This document shows, piece by piece, positions 33,960-46,848 of a stretch of 64,000 nt of DNA. The position numbers and the translations under genes were made by a program. Within the stretch, counting starts at the first letter, position 1; the number at the start of each line of letters is the position of its first letter. This stretch comes from Diphasiastrum complanatum (taxonomy: Eukaryota; Streptophyta; Lycopodiopsida; Lycopodiales; Lycopodiaceae), in the NCBI GenBank assembly GCA_029204225.1, contig CM055108.1, positions 21,767,644-21,831,643 on the forward strand. Reading direction: 5' to 3'. The notes under the pieces are model-generated. The model did not search any database and had not been told where the DNA came from. It saw nothing but the letters and a program-made list of their open reading frames with translations.

Positions 33960-35035
33960 TAAGAAATTTCAACATTACCTTATCAACTATGCATTCTATT
34001 TTATGTGGACCAATATGCAATTAAACATTTGGTCAATAAGCCAGATTTATCAAAGGGAATAGCACTATGATTTTACTCTTATCAAAGTTATACTATTGAA
34101 GTTCAATGTGGTAAGTATCATATGAATGCAAACTATTTGTCAAGACTCGAAGCCACACAATCTAAAGATTCGATTTCAAATAACTTCCAGGTGAAAAAGT
34201 TATGATCATAAATACCGATGATTCATGGTATGCTGATATTATAAAATATCTGCAAACATTAGAATATCCATCAAGAATGGCTCAAGAAGAGAAAATTGTG
34301 TTTCAATATCGAGTTGCACCTTATACAATTATATCAGATGTCCTATATAAAATGGATAATGATGAACTAAGAAGATGTTTGGAAAAACACCAAACACAAT
34401 TAGTAATAAAAAAAATTTCATGAAGAAGATGATGGAGGACATTTTGCCACGAAGAATACAGTGAAGAAAATCTTAAATGGCAGATAGTGGTGGCTAGCAA
34501 TGTACAACGATGTGCACAAGTTCATTTTGAATTGTGATCCATGTCAAAGAGTTGGTAAACCAACAACTTTTTCAAATTGGCCCTTGGTTTCGATTCTACC
34601 TTTAGCTCCATTTGAAAAATGGGGAATCGATTTTGTAGGACCAATAAAGCCAGCTACAAAGGAAAAAAAAATTGATACATACTGAGTAGCTATTGATTAC
34701 TATACTAAAATGGTTGAGGCCAATGCTTCAAAGAAGAATGATGCAAAAATGGTTTTCACAAAGTAAAAGGAAGACAAGGTATGATGCACATTTAAAGAAA
34801 ACTTCTTTGAAGGAAGGAGATCTGGCATTGCTTTATGATAATTGACACATGCGATTTCCAAGGAAGCTGCATACAAGATGGAAATGACCATATAAAGTAA
34901 TAGAAGTATTTGAAAATGGTTCGATCCAATTGGCAGATTCGCAAGACCAATTATTGGACACAAGGGTGATTGGAGCCCGAGTGAAGAAGTACAATGAATC
35001 TCTCAAATTCTTAAAACTATCTCAATTTTTTTAAT
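33960..35035 (+). pseudogene. Ty3/gypsy RNase H-integrase, internally deleted
   Basis: About 33990-34170 encodes the RNase H end (QYAIKHLVNKPDLSKG, GKYHMNANYLSRLE) with an in-frame stop. 34202-34423 is the start of integrase (WYADIIKYLQTLEYPSRM, DELRRCLEKHQTQ). The zinc finger and core follow in other frames: DDGGHFATKNTVKKIL, CDPCQRVGKP (34530), FEKWGIDFVGPI with the first catalytic Asp (34615), IDYYTKMVEA. The core then jumps at about 34765 to the C-terminal tail (LKEGDLALLYD; KVIEVFENGSIQLAD; ARVKKYNES), so the remaining catalytic residues are missing. Several stops and frameshifts. Confidence 0.85.
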
Positions 35036-35907
35036 TTAATTTAATTTTTAATTTTTGTATTTTGTGTCTTTCTAGTTGTGTGTGTGAATAAACTCTTGGT
35101 TTCTCGTAAGCAAATATTAATCCATACTTTCCCAAGAGACAATTTATTTTAGTTTGATATTTTTTATTTATCTCCATTATTGTTGTTGATCCTCTATTGA
35201 GCAAACAAGGTCATTTTCCATTTTGAGAGGGAGGAGAGGCAATATTATGTTGTAGGTCTAATAAAATTTTGAGGCAGTTTTGAGTTTATCAAGTCCATCT
35301 CGACCCTTATTATGTATTTTATTTTATCAATACATCTTATCCGACTCGATTTGATCCTTCGACCTAGGCCAGGATCAAAATGACACTATTATAAGAGGGA
35401 ATACATGCTTCCTTACGACAAGAAATATAGAGCTTACGAAAGAGATATATGTTGATTGTTCCAAGATTCTGTCTCAAGGCACTATGAAGAAAGTGAAAAT
35501 ATTAAAATTTCATAATTCTAGCTTGATCAATTTTGGTCACATGCATTGTAATTGGCAAGATGGCCATGTAAATAGATTTCACACGTGCCAAATAGCATAG
35601 GATGATTTCCCAAGACTTCATTCCTCATATTACATTGTGAAAGCATCTTTGAAATGAGGCCAAAATGTGTTTAGATAAGCTAGAGAAATTCTAAGAGCTA
35701 AAAATAACATGTTTTACATTGTTTTTGGATCTTGAGACATTAGAGAAAATATGGGCTCAAAGAGGGCCCTATAAGAAATGCCATGTAGGAGAGAGAAAAA
35801 TCTTCTATATTATATAAAATAATAGTGCAACGTGATGGGCAACGTGAGCTGCCCGGGATCCTCCTTTTTTAATTTTTTTTTTTTGAATGGCTATGGGGGC
35901 ACACGAA
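35036..35907. other. Possible gypsy 3' region, otherwise featureless
   Basis: A purine run GAGAGGGAGGAGAGG at 35225-35239 could be a polypurine tract with an LTR to its right. I cannot find the paired LTR. No genes seen. Confidence 0.3.
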
Positions 35908-35931
35908 CTCTCTCTCTCTCTCTCTCTCTCT
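35908..35931. repeat. (CT)12 microsatellite
   Basis: 24 bp of CT. Confidence 0.9.
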
Positions 35932-35958
35932 TCATTTTCCATCAACAAAAATAGCCAA

Positions 35959-36020
35959 GAATGCTAGTACAACTCCAAGATCAACTCTGGCACAAGAGAC
36001 TGTATCATCTGAAACTCGAT
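35959..36020 (+). pseudogene. Tiny copia integrase scrap
   Basis: QDQLWHKRLYHLKL resembles the His-containing zinc-binding motif that opens copia integrase. Nothing else of the element is visible on either side. Confidence 0.35.
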
Positions 36021-37074
36021 GCAAGGCTTTCTGTAACACCTCGCCATTGCGACTTTTTCTTCTATTCTAGAATAGATAGAGCTCTCCACAACAATCAACA
36101 AAGCATTTCTTTGCCATCTCTGTTAATTGCTCTGCCATTAACAGATTTATATTCAGACAATTGATTTTGCTTCTGTATATACAGCACGAATAATAATGAT
36201 AATGGGCTGATGGTGACACAAACGTATCGACCCTTCGAAAGAGCAATCACTGTGCAGACAGATAGTGAAGTAGATACTGCATTTTCTTGTGGAGATTTGC
36301 GCGCTTTATTTTTTCTGTCAGATTGACGTGGTCAGAGGAGCAGACAATGTTGGATTGATCGGCATTTTTTCAAGGTTTGTGGTTGAGGAATCCGAGTAGT
36401 GTAAAACATTTTGAGGGAAGCGACAATTGGAGCAATTTTGCAAAGATGTCAGGTCGCGGATGTCCTTATTTTGATCCAGAGAGTACGATACGCTGTTTGC
36501 GAGGTTGAATCCTCCAAGATTAGTGCGCTCAGGCCGCTACTAGCTTTCCTTTGTTTTTGCATCAACGATGAAGATTGTTTTGCTTCCTAGCTTTTGGGTG
36601 TTGTCTGAAAAATCTTAGGCATGCAATATGTTGTTTATGGCTTTGTGCAGTGTCGTGATTGAAATTTTTTTGAAAAATTTTGGCCGCCACGTGCGGCGGA
36701 CAAACGTACTACGCTTTCATCACCATCGTCAGGCCGATCTGATCCATCCATGGCCCATGGAGGATTCTGTCTGTGAACGATCAAGTGCAAGCTCTGTTTC
36801 AGGTTATTCAACTGAATTTCTTGCAATTTGTTCAGGAATTTCTGACAGATGTCAGTCAACGCACTTGCTAAGCCTAACTTGTGAGTAGGACTACTTGTTG
36901 GAGTTATTTTCCTCTGCAGAGTTGTGTGGTGGTTGATCGATCCCTTTCCAAATTGTTCAGCATTGATGAGAAGATGAAATATTGATTTCTCTCAGTTAGC
37001 AAGTTTATCTAGAAATGACCGTCCTTCAACTGGGCCTGTTAACTATGTAGAATGTGAGCATTTCTTCTGTGCAG
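36021..37074. other. No coding exon recognised
   Basis: Moderate GC. The 37075 exon's acceptor lies at the right end. I looked for the upstream RING or IBR cysteine-rich exons of an RBR ligase here and did not find them. Confidence 0.3.
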
Positions 37075-37255
37075 AGTGTCGAGTTCCTTGGCATAAATAC
37101 AGAACATGTGATGAATACCAGAAGCTGCCTCTCAAGTTATGTGACGCTGAAGATGCAAAGCTATATCAGCTTGCTGAGAACAAGAACTGGAAGCGTTGCA
37201 AAGAATGGCGTCGTACGATTGAGCTTGCCGAAGGTTGTTTCCATATGACATGTCG
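37075..37255 (+). pseudogene. Isolated IBR (RBR E3 ligase) exon
   Basis: Acceptor TTCTTCTGTGCAG and donor GTATGTG bound a 181-nt open segment reading CRVPWHKYRTCDEYQKL, DAEDAKLYQLAENKNWKRC, and RTIELAEGCFHMTCR. This is the in-between-RING region and start of RING2 of ARI/RBR ubiquitin ligases. In the usual C-x-x-C of RING2 the second Cys is Trp (CKEW). Neither the flanking CGxxFCYxCG exon nor the RING1 exon is visible within several kb; LTR sequence follows about 0.2 kb downstream. It is a remnant of a host gene disrupted by insertions, a captured exon, or part of a gene with very long introns. Confidence 0.6.
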
Positions 37256-37439
37256 GTATGTGTTCTCACTGAAATGTCCTTTTGTGCAGCTGATTTGTAT
37301 TCTTTTGTAGCATATAGTCAGTTGTGATACTTAACAAGTTTGAAGTTATTTTATATGGACTTTTTCTACCAAAGACCATAGTGATCAAAGACCCTGGCAC
37401 TATTTACTAAGCCAAAGAGACCATTCTACATGCATTCAT

Positions 37440-38071
37440 TTATTATCAAAGGTGTTTCACATGTGTGGAAGCATGTACTACTGAAAACTAAGTCCCAACA
37501 AGCTCCTCTCCTTGGGTAAAGAGAGAAACCACCACTTTTGGTGAAGGGTAGAGAGAGATACACACTTAAAATTGATAAATCTCCAAATTGACTCAAAAAC
37601 TCACATTAGATCAATGAAGGAAATGATAGTACATATATAACTCGTGGAGATCCATGCTTTAATCCTATTGGACCCCTCAAACCTAGCCTCTCTAATCATG
37701 TGTGATGCAACATCCCTCACTTTTGATTGGACCTTCCAACACATCTTTCCTTATGATTGGACCCTTTGACTTTTGTCAACTCATAGGGTGCATCACGCTT
37801 GAGACCTAAACTTGACATGTGCAAGCAACTTAACTAGCTCGAGTTACATCACAATTGACTTTTGGCCTAATCATGACAAAACATATGTACTTGACCATTT
37901 GATCTCTAAAGCCAAAATTGTTCCTATCACCTAGTGACACCAAGATGCTTGACTAGCAATCTTTATGACACCCTATTTTACACATGTGCAAACATGCTCC
38001 ACACATGTGAAATCTACTCACAAACATAAAATCATAAAATAACCAAGATAGATTTTTGACAATTTTTCACA
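37440..38071 (-). mobile_element. Copia 3' LTR, minus orientation (left end uncertain)
   Basis: On the minus strand GAGGAG (38072-38080) is followed by TGTGAAAAATTGTC, the usual purine tract then LTR start. The interior has several CACATGTG/CACATGTGTGG motifs. The CA end is not resolved. Confidence 0.55.
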
Positions 38072-38079
38072 CTCCTCAA

Positions 38080-39660
38080 AAACTAGCTTGGTAAGATCAA
38101 TGAGTTTGTGAAACTTTTTGAGTGGATCCTTTGGGATGCATAGGAAGTAAAAAACCAACAGAAGAATCCATCATAGCAGCACCTCACCAAATCCATGATA
38201 AGATTTCTTTGGTAGAAATCATTTGCCAACACCTTTGAAGAGCATTCCACCAATTTGCCACTATACCAATGTGCTTTCTCCATGCTTGATGATGATCTTT
38301 GATTTGGAAAATCCATTTGCATGAAGATGGCTGCACCGTGATGAAAATCAGAGGCTTCCATGCATCATAAAGATCACAAACATCATAGAGATCAAAATCA
38401 TAAGATGAGCAAAAGTGTTGATTATCAAAATTAAGCATACTAGCTTGACTAGTTCACATACTATGAACTTTATTCACGATGGATCTAATCTTGAAATCAA
38501 ATCCAATCTTGATCTTCTTGAGGCTAAATACTTTATCGAGGATGTAAGTGTCCTCTTTGGATGCTTCACTTAATCTCAAGAGAAGTTTACAAAATACCTC
38601 AAAACATGTAAAAACATGATTTTTCAAATTTTGAGCAACAAGCTCAATCTTGCTCTTACTAATTTCAAGATCATGCACTTGATGACACAATCTCTTACTT
38701 TCAAAATGTTTTGGAAACATGTCTAATCCAACAATGACAAGTAATATGTCCATACTAGAGGCATGATACAAGACAAGCATTGCCTCACTCCAACTATGAG
38801 ATGTAAAAACCTCATAAAAGCAAGATGGTACATCAAGTAATGAAAGAGAAGCATAAGTGAGAATGTTGGAGTGGATACCATTTGAAACTTGCCCCTCTTT
38901 TCCATGACATGTGAGCCACAAAGACTCGGCCTTGCCTCTTGAAGATCCCCTTGAAACCATTTGCTGAGAAGATCCCTCCGCAAGCCTTGGCAAATCTCCA
39001 TCATACAATTGGATATTTGGTAGATTTAAGAATCCTACCATCATCCTCTTGATTGAGATTAGATCCTCCTTATTACTTACAAAGGAATGTTGACAAAGCA
39101 TATGGATCTAAAGATCCCCAAAGTATCAACTATTGCAATCTTCATATCAAGCACCATTGATAAGAGATACTTCCAATTGAAGTCTTCAAGTAAGAAGTCA
39201 CATGAAATAGCACCATCTTTGCTTCTATGTGATGAAATGCAATCATCCAAATGAACAAGATAAGGGAATTGATGAGAGGTAGACCTTCTTGGAAATAACT
39301 CTCCATGTGCTTTTGCCAAAGCACCATCTCCATGAGTCTTACCATCTTGGAACATAGGTTGAGGTAGATCACTTGCCTTCTCCTCCTTGAGATGATCCAA
39401 GCTCTTCTTGGCCACACTTCCACAAGGATTAGCTTCAATCTTGAAAAGACTACCACATCTAGTCCCACTTGCAACCACATCACCATTCCTTTTAACCAAA
39501 CAAGCATCTTTTCCAAAATCAACCTGGAAACCATCATCTAGCATCTTGCCAACACTAATGACATTCATATTGAGATTAGGAACATAAAGTACATCTTTGA
39601 GAATCATAGTGGAATAAACACAAATTGGTACACTACCAATTCCTTCTATCTTGCATTCAC
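38080..39660 (-). pseudogene. Aberrant copia protease-integrase-RT region (element D1)
   Basis: Right to left: CKIEGIGSVPICV and DVLYVPNLNMNVISVGKM (protease-integrase linker, 39660-39530); LFKIEA; then AKAHGELFPRRST and LVHLDDCISSHRSKDGA (39330-39240), which align with the integrase start of the young element at 58661 but with almost every catalytic-core block altered. After 39101 come GSSRGKAESLWLT and SHSWSEAMLVLY, matching the integrase tail and RT start. Long frames stay open despite this divergence, and the C-terminal part (EILSWIW) recurs in element D2. It is not a functional RT or integrase. Confidence 0.55.
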
Positions 39661-39791
39661 CATGTTAACAACTATGCAAACACAGAGAAAATATAAAAAT
39701 AAAAAATAAAACTTCGTGGCATGTTTCTTGTAAGCCCACGTATGAGTAGTGGCCAATAAACTTCTACTATGGCACATGTTTTGTAAGTCCA

Positions 39792-40641
39792 TGTCAAAGT
39801 ACAGCAAAATGGACCAAGAATAGATCTGAATCAGATCCACAAGTGTGATTGGATGTTAGATTAGATCAACCTATCAATCTACACAAGATTGGATTGCATT
39901 TAGATCAAATCTAGATGAATAAATCTAACAAGAACAATCATTATTGATCAAAACTTGTACTTGATGATTTCACACGTGTGAAAACCTGTCAGAGTACGTA
40001 CATTAGGCTGAGAATAAAATATACTACGCTTGGAACCCAATCAATGCATAAAAACACAAGATAAATAGAGAGAATAGACTAGAATTGCTCCAAAACCAAG
40101 ATTTAGCTTTCTTGTCAATTATGGCCAAATGAGCCACCATATATACACAAGAGCTGATTCTTACTCAGCTGATTTGTGACGTGTGAGAGTGCCTACTCAT
40201 CAAAGGATCCACCTATAATCATCAATATGGCACATGGACCAAGTTTCCTAACTTATAGCCACCTCCCTTGATTTTAGGCAATTTTCCTAATTTGTAGAGA
40301 CTTGCACAAATATCTACTACAAGTTGGATCTCACCTACTACTGATGTTTTCACACATGTGAGCAGTCCTTGGCACGTGTGAGATCACTCCTATCCATGTG
40401 AAATAGCTTTTCTTACCAATAAAATGATGCCAAGTGGCATATAGCTAGAAAACTAGATTTTGGCCATTTTAGCCACTAGATCTCAAATGAAATGGTATGT
40501 ACAACCTATATGACTCATCTAAATGATAAATGCATTTATTTCACACGTGGGAACAGGCTCCAAACATGTCTAGTGATGATATGTACTACTCATAATGGTA
40601 TTTACAAGATTTGATCAAGTTAGCTTTTGTCAATTTTAACA
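39792..40641 (-). mobile_element. 850-bp copia LTR of element D2
   Basis: Starts TGTTAAAATTGAC (minus strand, at 40641) after a GAGGAGGAG purine tract at 40642-40650, and ends TTTGACA at 39792. It matches the 51919-52767 LTR (849 bp) end to end in inverted orientation, near-identical in the stretches compared by eye. It contains TTCACACGTGTGAA at 39969-39982. No primer site adjoins the left end, so this is a 3' LTR. Confidence 0.85.
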
Positions 40642-40650
40642 CTCCTCCTC

Positions 40651-42000
40651 AAAACTAACTTGATAAAAACATGATGATATTGAGATTGACTCCATGGGCT
40701 GAATTGGTCTTCAAATATGGATCCTTGCTGGTTCAAAGGTGTGAAGATCAGCCAATGAGCTTGATGTCGATCCAAAATCACCATATCCATGATAATGCCT
40801 CTTTGATGTTGACTTTTTTGATGAACTTGAGAGCTTTGCACCATCCTAGCACATTTTTCATTGATTTGTTCCATCCTTGAAGCATATGGTTGATCCAAAA
40901 GCTCCTCCTCCTTGAAAATAGCTGCAACTCCATGAGAAAATAAAGAGTCCTTTTTGACTCATGAGGATCACAAAGATCTAACATCATGTTACCAAGATCT
41001 CGAGGATTAGGCTCATCAACATTGGCAAGACTATGCATGCTATAATAACAAAGAGTTTGTATCATATCTTCATGCTTGGTTACCATGCTAATCTCAGATC
41101 TAATGAGGCTAGATACTTCATTATGGAGATAAGTTTCCTTAGGGGATGATTCATTTTCTCTCATAAAGAGTTTACAATTTGCCTCAATACATGAAAAAAG
41201 ACAATTTTTCACACACTGAGGGGACAACTCACTCTTGCTCTTGCAAGACTCAAGAGCATACATTTGATGAAATAACCATTTGCTTTTTAATTGATCTAAA
41301 ATCAATTTCATATCATTAAGAACATCAACTATGTTCTCAAGAGAGACACCATACTCAACTAGTATTGCTTTACTCCAACTTTGAGATGCAAAAGTCTCAC
41401 TAAAACAAATTGATTCACCAAATGATATAAGAGAAGAAAGCATGAGATGTATACTACTTGAAATGTGCTCCTCTTTCCCTTGAAATGTGAGCCATATGAG
41501 CTCAACCATGTCTCTTGATATTTTTCTTGGAATCATAACTTGAGAAGGACTCTCCTCCTCAATCCTTGGCACACTTGAACCTCGAGATGACTCCTCAAGA
41601 TCAACTTTTTGTGCTCCTCCTTGATGGAAATCCGAGACCTCCATGTCTCAAAATGATCACAACAAACATGACCATATAATGTGCACTTCATATCATAATC
41701 ACCATTACTTATGCTAGAAACATAAGTCCAAAAATCACCACAACTTGGCATGATTTTTCTAATATTAAAATCAAGAAGTATTTCCATCTCAATAAGGCTA
41801 ACTACTTGCTTATGGATATAAGTGTCCCGCTTCACTTATTCTCATAAGAAGTTTACAACTTGCCTTTAAAATTGAAAATTTACAATTTTCAACATTATGA
41901 ATGAACACATCATTCATGATCTTATTGAAACCAACAAAAAATACATTATGAAGACATTTCCATTTCCTTGACTTCATAATCAATATTCTCACAAGAAAAA
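40651..42000 (-). pseudogene. Aberrant copia-derived coding region (element D2)
   Basis: The longest frame (41644-40778, 288 residues) contains MIPRKISRDMVELIWLTFQG and SQSWSKAILVEYGVSLEN, which correspond to the integrase tail and the W-x-x-A-M start of copia RT, then KSKWLFHQMYALE where RT has its K-W-V/L-F-K motif. It ends with KEALSWIW as in D1. Upstream frames (41992-41810, 41835-41533) repeat SILKASCKLLMRISEAG and TYIHKQVVSL motifs also found in D1. No YVDD box or RNase H. The adjacent LTR looks young while the coding part is strongly altered. Confidence 0.55.
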
Positions 42001-45000
42001 GGATCTACACTGGATCACATAAACTTGACATGTATACTTGATTCAAACACACAAATATCAGATCCAATCACCCCTTTTAGAATCCCTCTTGACCCAAAGA
42101 ATCTCACTCTTGAGATTTGGAATGGACATGAAATGGTTTGATAACAATCTATGTCAATAATCTTTCACCAAGCTTAAAATTTAGACATCTACAGGATGTA
42201 GTCAGCCATGAAGCATGTAAAGAGCAATCAACCTTTCTTTCTGGCTATGAAAAAAAAAAATGGACAGCTAGAGTTTCTACCAACAAAGCCATGGATCTTT
42301 CTCTACAAGAGGACATTTCTGGATCTATAAAGCCATGATGGTGGGCGCCCTACATGATGGAAGTAAGGTCAGGAGGCCGTGGGCAGCCGCAGTGTCATCA
42401 GAATGTTGGAATGATTTGAAGGTGGCAGCCAAAACCCTTGTTTACCATAGCTACAAGGTGAGAGAGGAAGGAGGAGGAGGAAAGAGCTCGTGGGAGAGCT
42501 TGGGCGGCCAATTAAAGTAGGAGGGCAATGTTTTGAAGTGGATGGCGGCTACAGGAGAAGACTTCAGGGTGCTAAACAGTTGTAGACCATTGATTTAGGA
42601 CCCTCTTACATCAACGATAAAGATTAAATCATCGTGGGCCATCGGATCAATGCCAAGCCATGGGATGGGCTTGATGTAGGTTGAAGGGGTCCGAAGGGCC
42701 ATTGGACCTTCAACTTCTTTAAAAATTTTCATTCTAAAATGGAGATTGGACTCGAAGGGCATGAAAATGCAATTCTTCATTAAAAATCTTCTTTTTGAAG
42801 AATTAGTTCATTTTGCAAGCATTTCCTTTGGAAAGGGATAACTTTGGCTAGAGGGCACCTTTTTTGGCCATCCTTGGCCCAAAATGATCCTTGAAACTGG
42901 CTGCTCAAAGCCAGTAGACAGAACGACATCACAGAGCAGGGAGAAACATGTTTGGGGTGTTTTCATCACATTCTATCGAGCGGAGTGCGGGTGACCTAGT
43001 GATGGGCTACATTCGCTATTTAGGTACCGTAGGGCCAAATTTGGGGCAATTTCTGGTTGGTGAAACTTGCTACAGGGTGGTACAATGAGACATTGTCACT
43101 TTGAAATCATTATTACTTACTCTTGATAGGGTAACATGGTGTTGGAAGTGGTAAATGCAGTATGGGGACAAATGGTAGTGGAATCGTGTGGAGAAAGCTA
43201 GTATTGGCGATGGAAGTGCAGTTTGGCGGCGTGACTACTCATCATTGGCGACAATTTTTAGAGGGCAAGCAATTACAGGTGAGAGGTAGGCATGGTATGC
43301 CGATTACAGGTGAAAAATTCTTGTGATCAGGTTCAACTTTTGGAGTTCGAACCAACCAACGCCAAGTGGCATTTTGGGGGAACGCTCTCACAAGCATGAT
43401 CGACGATGGTATTGTCGAGTCAGGTGATAGTTGCATTGACACACACATCTGTAGCTTGGCAATTTCTCATTCGGAGGTAGATATGGGCTAGCTTGGAGGT
43501 ACACACATTTTGGCAGTCACAGGTGATGGAAGTGCAAGGTGGTGCCAGTTGGAAGCCATTGGGCAAGATAGCGGACTTGCATTGGACGAGCTGTATGTGG
43601 GACACACAGAGGATGAAGAATGGGTCAATAATCACACTTTGGAGACTCTTGGCGAGTGGTAAGTGTAATGATTTTGTAGTTTTGCAGTTAGTAAGTCAAT
43701 TTTGATCAAGCTATTTTAGCTGTGGAGCAGTGTATTAGGTTTGTCATCGATGAGATACACTTCAACTGCCTATTCTGAGTAAGTCAAGTCAACTTGCCAT
43801 ATCATGATTGCATCAGGGATGCAGATTCCAGTGATGACAAGGTGCAAATCATTTGGTTTGGGCCATGGAAGATCTCACAGGTTTACTTGGAGGGATATTG
43901 GCATGCACAGTCATGTGAGGGACTTGATGGTGGCTTTGGAGTTCACATCTCGGTGTATTCTCAGGGAGTGGTTTAGAACCATTCACAGGAGCAGCTTGGA
44001 GCTAGCTTGGGGGAATACAGGTGGGCACTACAGGGTTGATGCTCAGATCTTTGTGATCACATGGATGGCATTGAGATATCTGGTAGGGATAGCACTGTAG
44101 GATGAAATGGGATGATCATCAGGGGGTAGCTATTTCATATTGGACTTGAGTCATTGGCATGGACAGGACTTACAGGTGGGATTCATGATGGAATCAGGAA
44201 GCTGTAAACGCAAATGGGCAAAGCGTGAAGCTTTGAGAGCTAGTTCTAGGTTGGAGAGCTGATGGAGATCGCACGGGGTGTGATCGGAGGGCAAACACTG
44301 TGGTGAGTGTTTTGCTAGCGATCTACTGGAGGGGACATTGATGGTGAGGACTGTATGGTGTGCACATTTGGGAGTACATGATGGCATTACAGTAGGGGGC
44401 CAGTTTTGGACATTAGCATCGATGGAAAAACATCTACCATCACGAGCGTGGATAAGCTACCTACAGCTTTCATGCATTTGGTTGTATTTGTAGGAGTCTA
44501 GGCCTGGCACAGGTGTTGGAATTTCCATGGTGCAGATTCTCAGGTGGTGAGATCATGGGGAAGCCTAGAGGGAGCCATTCAAAGCCATATACCTCAGTAC
44601 GATCAGGGAGACAGTAGTCTCGAGATCCCGTGAGTGGCGACTCAGGGACATGCTTGCGTTGTCATGGTGTCGGGTGGCACATAGCCAGAGAGAGCGAGCA
44701 GATGCTAGGAGCTAGGTGGAGCAGGTGATGCTTTGGAGTTCGGATTGTCTAGCAGGATGGTGACCAGGATCGGAGACATCAGGTGAGCATAGTATGTGGA
44801 TGACGAGTCCATTGGGGTGGCACTCAGGGAGATGCTACAGTTGGTCAGGTATGATATGTCATTTGATGTATGGATTGCATCATGTGGTGACCTAGGGATG
44901 AGTCATGCCTACTTGGAGATAGGTGGCATGGAGTGTACCTGTTGTAGTATATATCATGAGGTCATGGAGTGCATTATGGGGTGATGTGGATCCAGCATGC

Positions 45001-46354
45001 CCATGGTTGTGAGCCAACAAGGATGGAGATGGTTGCTCGGAGAGTGGCAACTGATAATTTGGCGAGTGATCAAGTGAGTTGCATGGTTATATGCATAGTA
45101 GGCTCCAGGTTGGCGTCACATGTTGTTGTTATCCATCATTATTTGGTAAGCAGGATGCAACTTTTAATTAGATCGAGTTGGAGTCTAGTTGCACTACAGG
45201 TGGACAGATTCTTGGGGAGCTATCAGCGGGTAATGGATACTTGGTGATCAGATGGTACAAGGTACATGGTTCTGGAGCTATCCTACCTGATATGCTATGG
45301 ATTGTGGGTGAGTTATTCATCACAATAGTGGATCTGGTTTGCATTTGCTTTGGCTTGGACGCTATGATGGATACAATGTTGGTGAGATAGGCTCCTTGGT
45401 GGGAGGCCTATGTACTAGTCAAATCAGAGTTGACAACGTCAAGCATGGGAAGTTGAGCCTACATGAGATATAGGAGAGGCAGACTATCATCAATATCTCT
45501 GGGAGATAGGTGAGCTACTCAGGTATAGCCTACAGTGAGGTTTGTGTACATTCATTCATTGAGTCCTTGGTAGACTCTTGTGCGTAGAGCATGGGGAATG
45601 GATGAGGATCAACTTTTAGGACTTATTGGATAGTTGGATATGCTTGGATGTGAGGGCATCTTGGTACAGGTGCAAGCCATGGTTGAGGACCTGATTTGAT
45701 GGCCAGTGGTGTAGCAGCGGATCTACAGGTGGCACAGGTGTTGGTACGACAGGATATCACTTATGGACAGACCTTGGACATGTATTTGATGCTTTATCAT
45801 TTGTGTTGGTTTGCATGAGTGTGTGTGGGCTTGCATGTTGCCTTGTCACGGGAGTCTAGATCTGAGTTGAAGTAGTATGTAGTTGTACATTTGTTATGAG
45901 AAACAAAGTAGTCATTTTATGCTCATTGACTTGTCATTGTCTACTAGCTGTCTATCTGGTGAGGGTGCAATCTTATGGTGGCAGTAAGATTTTTTTAGGT
46001 TGAGCCTCAGTCGCTCATTTATGTCAGCTTTACAGGTTTGTGCTTGTAAGTGCCTGATAGGATGTCAGCCTAGTTAGATGGAGGATGTAAGTCTCATGGT
46101 GGCAGTGGGATTTCCTCAGTTTGAGCCATGTCACTCATGTGGTCCAATTGTGTTCAAGTCGGATCGGGGACGAGTCAGTTGGTCGAGAGCATGGTAGACT
46201 CTCTGTATGAGCATTGTGATACTTTGTGAGTCAAACCTAGTGGTTTATTGGTGTGCTTGAGTGTGAGTCAAGTACATGGTAGCTGTGATATGCATAACAT
46301 CTTTTGGACACCCCAGACGCTGCTGCAATATATTGTTTTTCACTCTTATCACAT
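42001..46354. other. ORF-poor region, probable interior of a large non-coding LTR element
   Basis: Moderate GC, rich in GGTGG/CAGGTG words, with no frame longer than about 100 codons and no recognised domain. It ends at a polypurine run and LTR at 46355-46372, as expected for the non-coding interior of a large retrotransposon derivative. I did not find a matching 5' LTR, so this remains inference. Confidence 0.35.
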
Positions 46355-46840
46355 TTGAGCTTAAGGGAGAGAGTTAGAAATCAATTTTGATCTGATTCAT
46401 TAGTATAAGCTCTAAATGTGATGATGTAATTACTGTACAATTTATTTGGTTTACTGTATATGGTTGCGATCGGGACATGACCCGTAAGGATATATTGATC
46501 GGGCACTGATCCCGTAGCCGGCTACTTGAGTTAGCCGAGTAGCCACACATAAGAAGAATTAGCCTATACAAAGTTATTTACAGTACTTGTTATACTTGGG
46601 GGCATGTTCCAAGTTTGTCGGTCGAATTCGGCCATATTGGGTCGACCTTAGTTTGACAGGTGGTAGGCCAATTTTAGGACACCTGCCTTTTCATGCAGTT
46701 TGTGAATACTCTATATGTACAATGTTTCTTTGTAATCTAATAACTTTTGATGTGCCATCTATGAGAGCTTGTGAGGAGTGGCTATGGTGATTGTGTGATG
46801 TGATCTGCATACTGCACTAGATTCTATCGGAATTTCAACT
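46355..46840 (+). mobile_element. Polypurine tract and 3' LTR, plus orientation
   Basis: AAGGGAGAGAG (about 46361-46371) precedes TTAGAAATCAATTTTG at 46374. About 46375-46598 is roughly 94% identical by eye to the reverse complement of 54057-54280. The right end lies near 46840, where Ulp1-tail homology begins. It includes GATCGGGACATGACCCG and AGCCGAGTAGCC motifs. Confidence 0.6.
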
Positions 46841-46848
46841 CTCTTGTG

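Noticed and set aside
39646-39840. Direct continuation of D1 into a 5' LTR at 39792
   Set aside because: The sequence left of 39792 does not contain a primer-binding site, so the LTR is the 3' LTR of D2 and D1 is a separate fragment.
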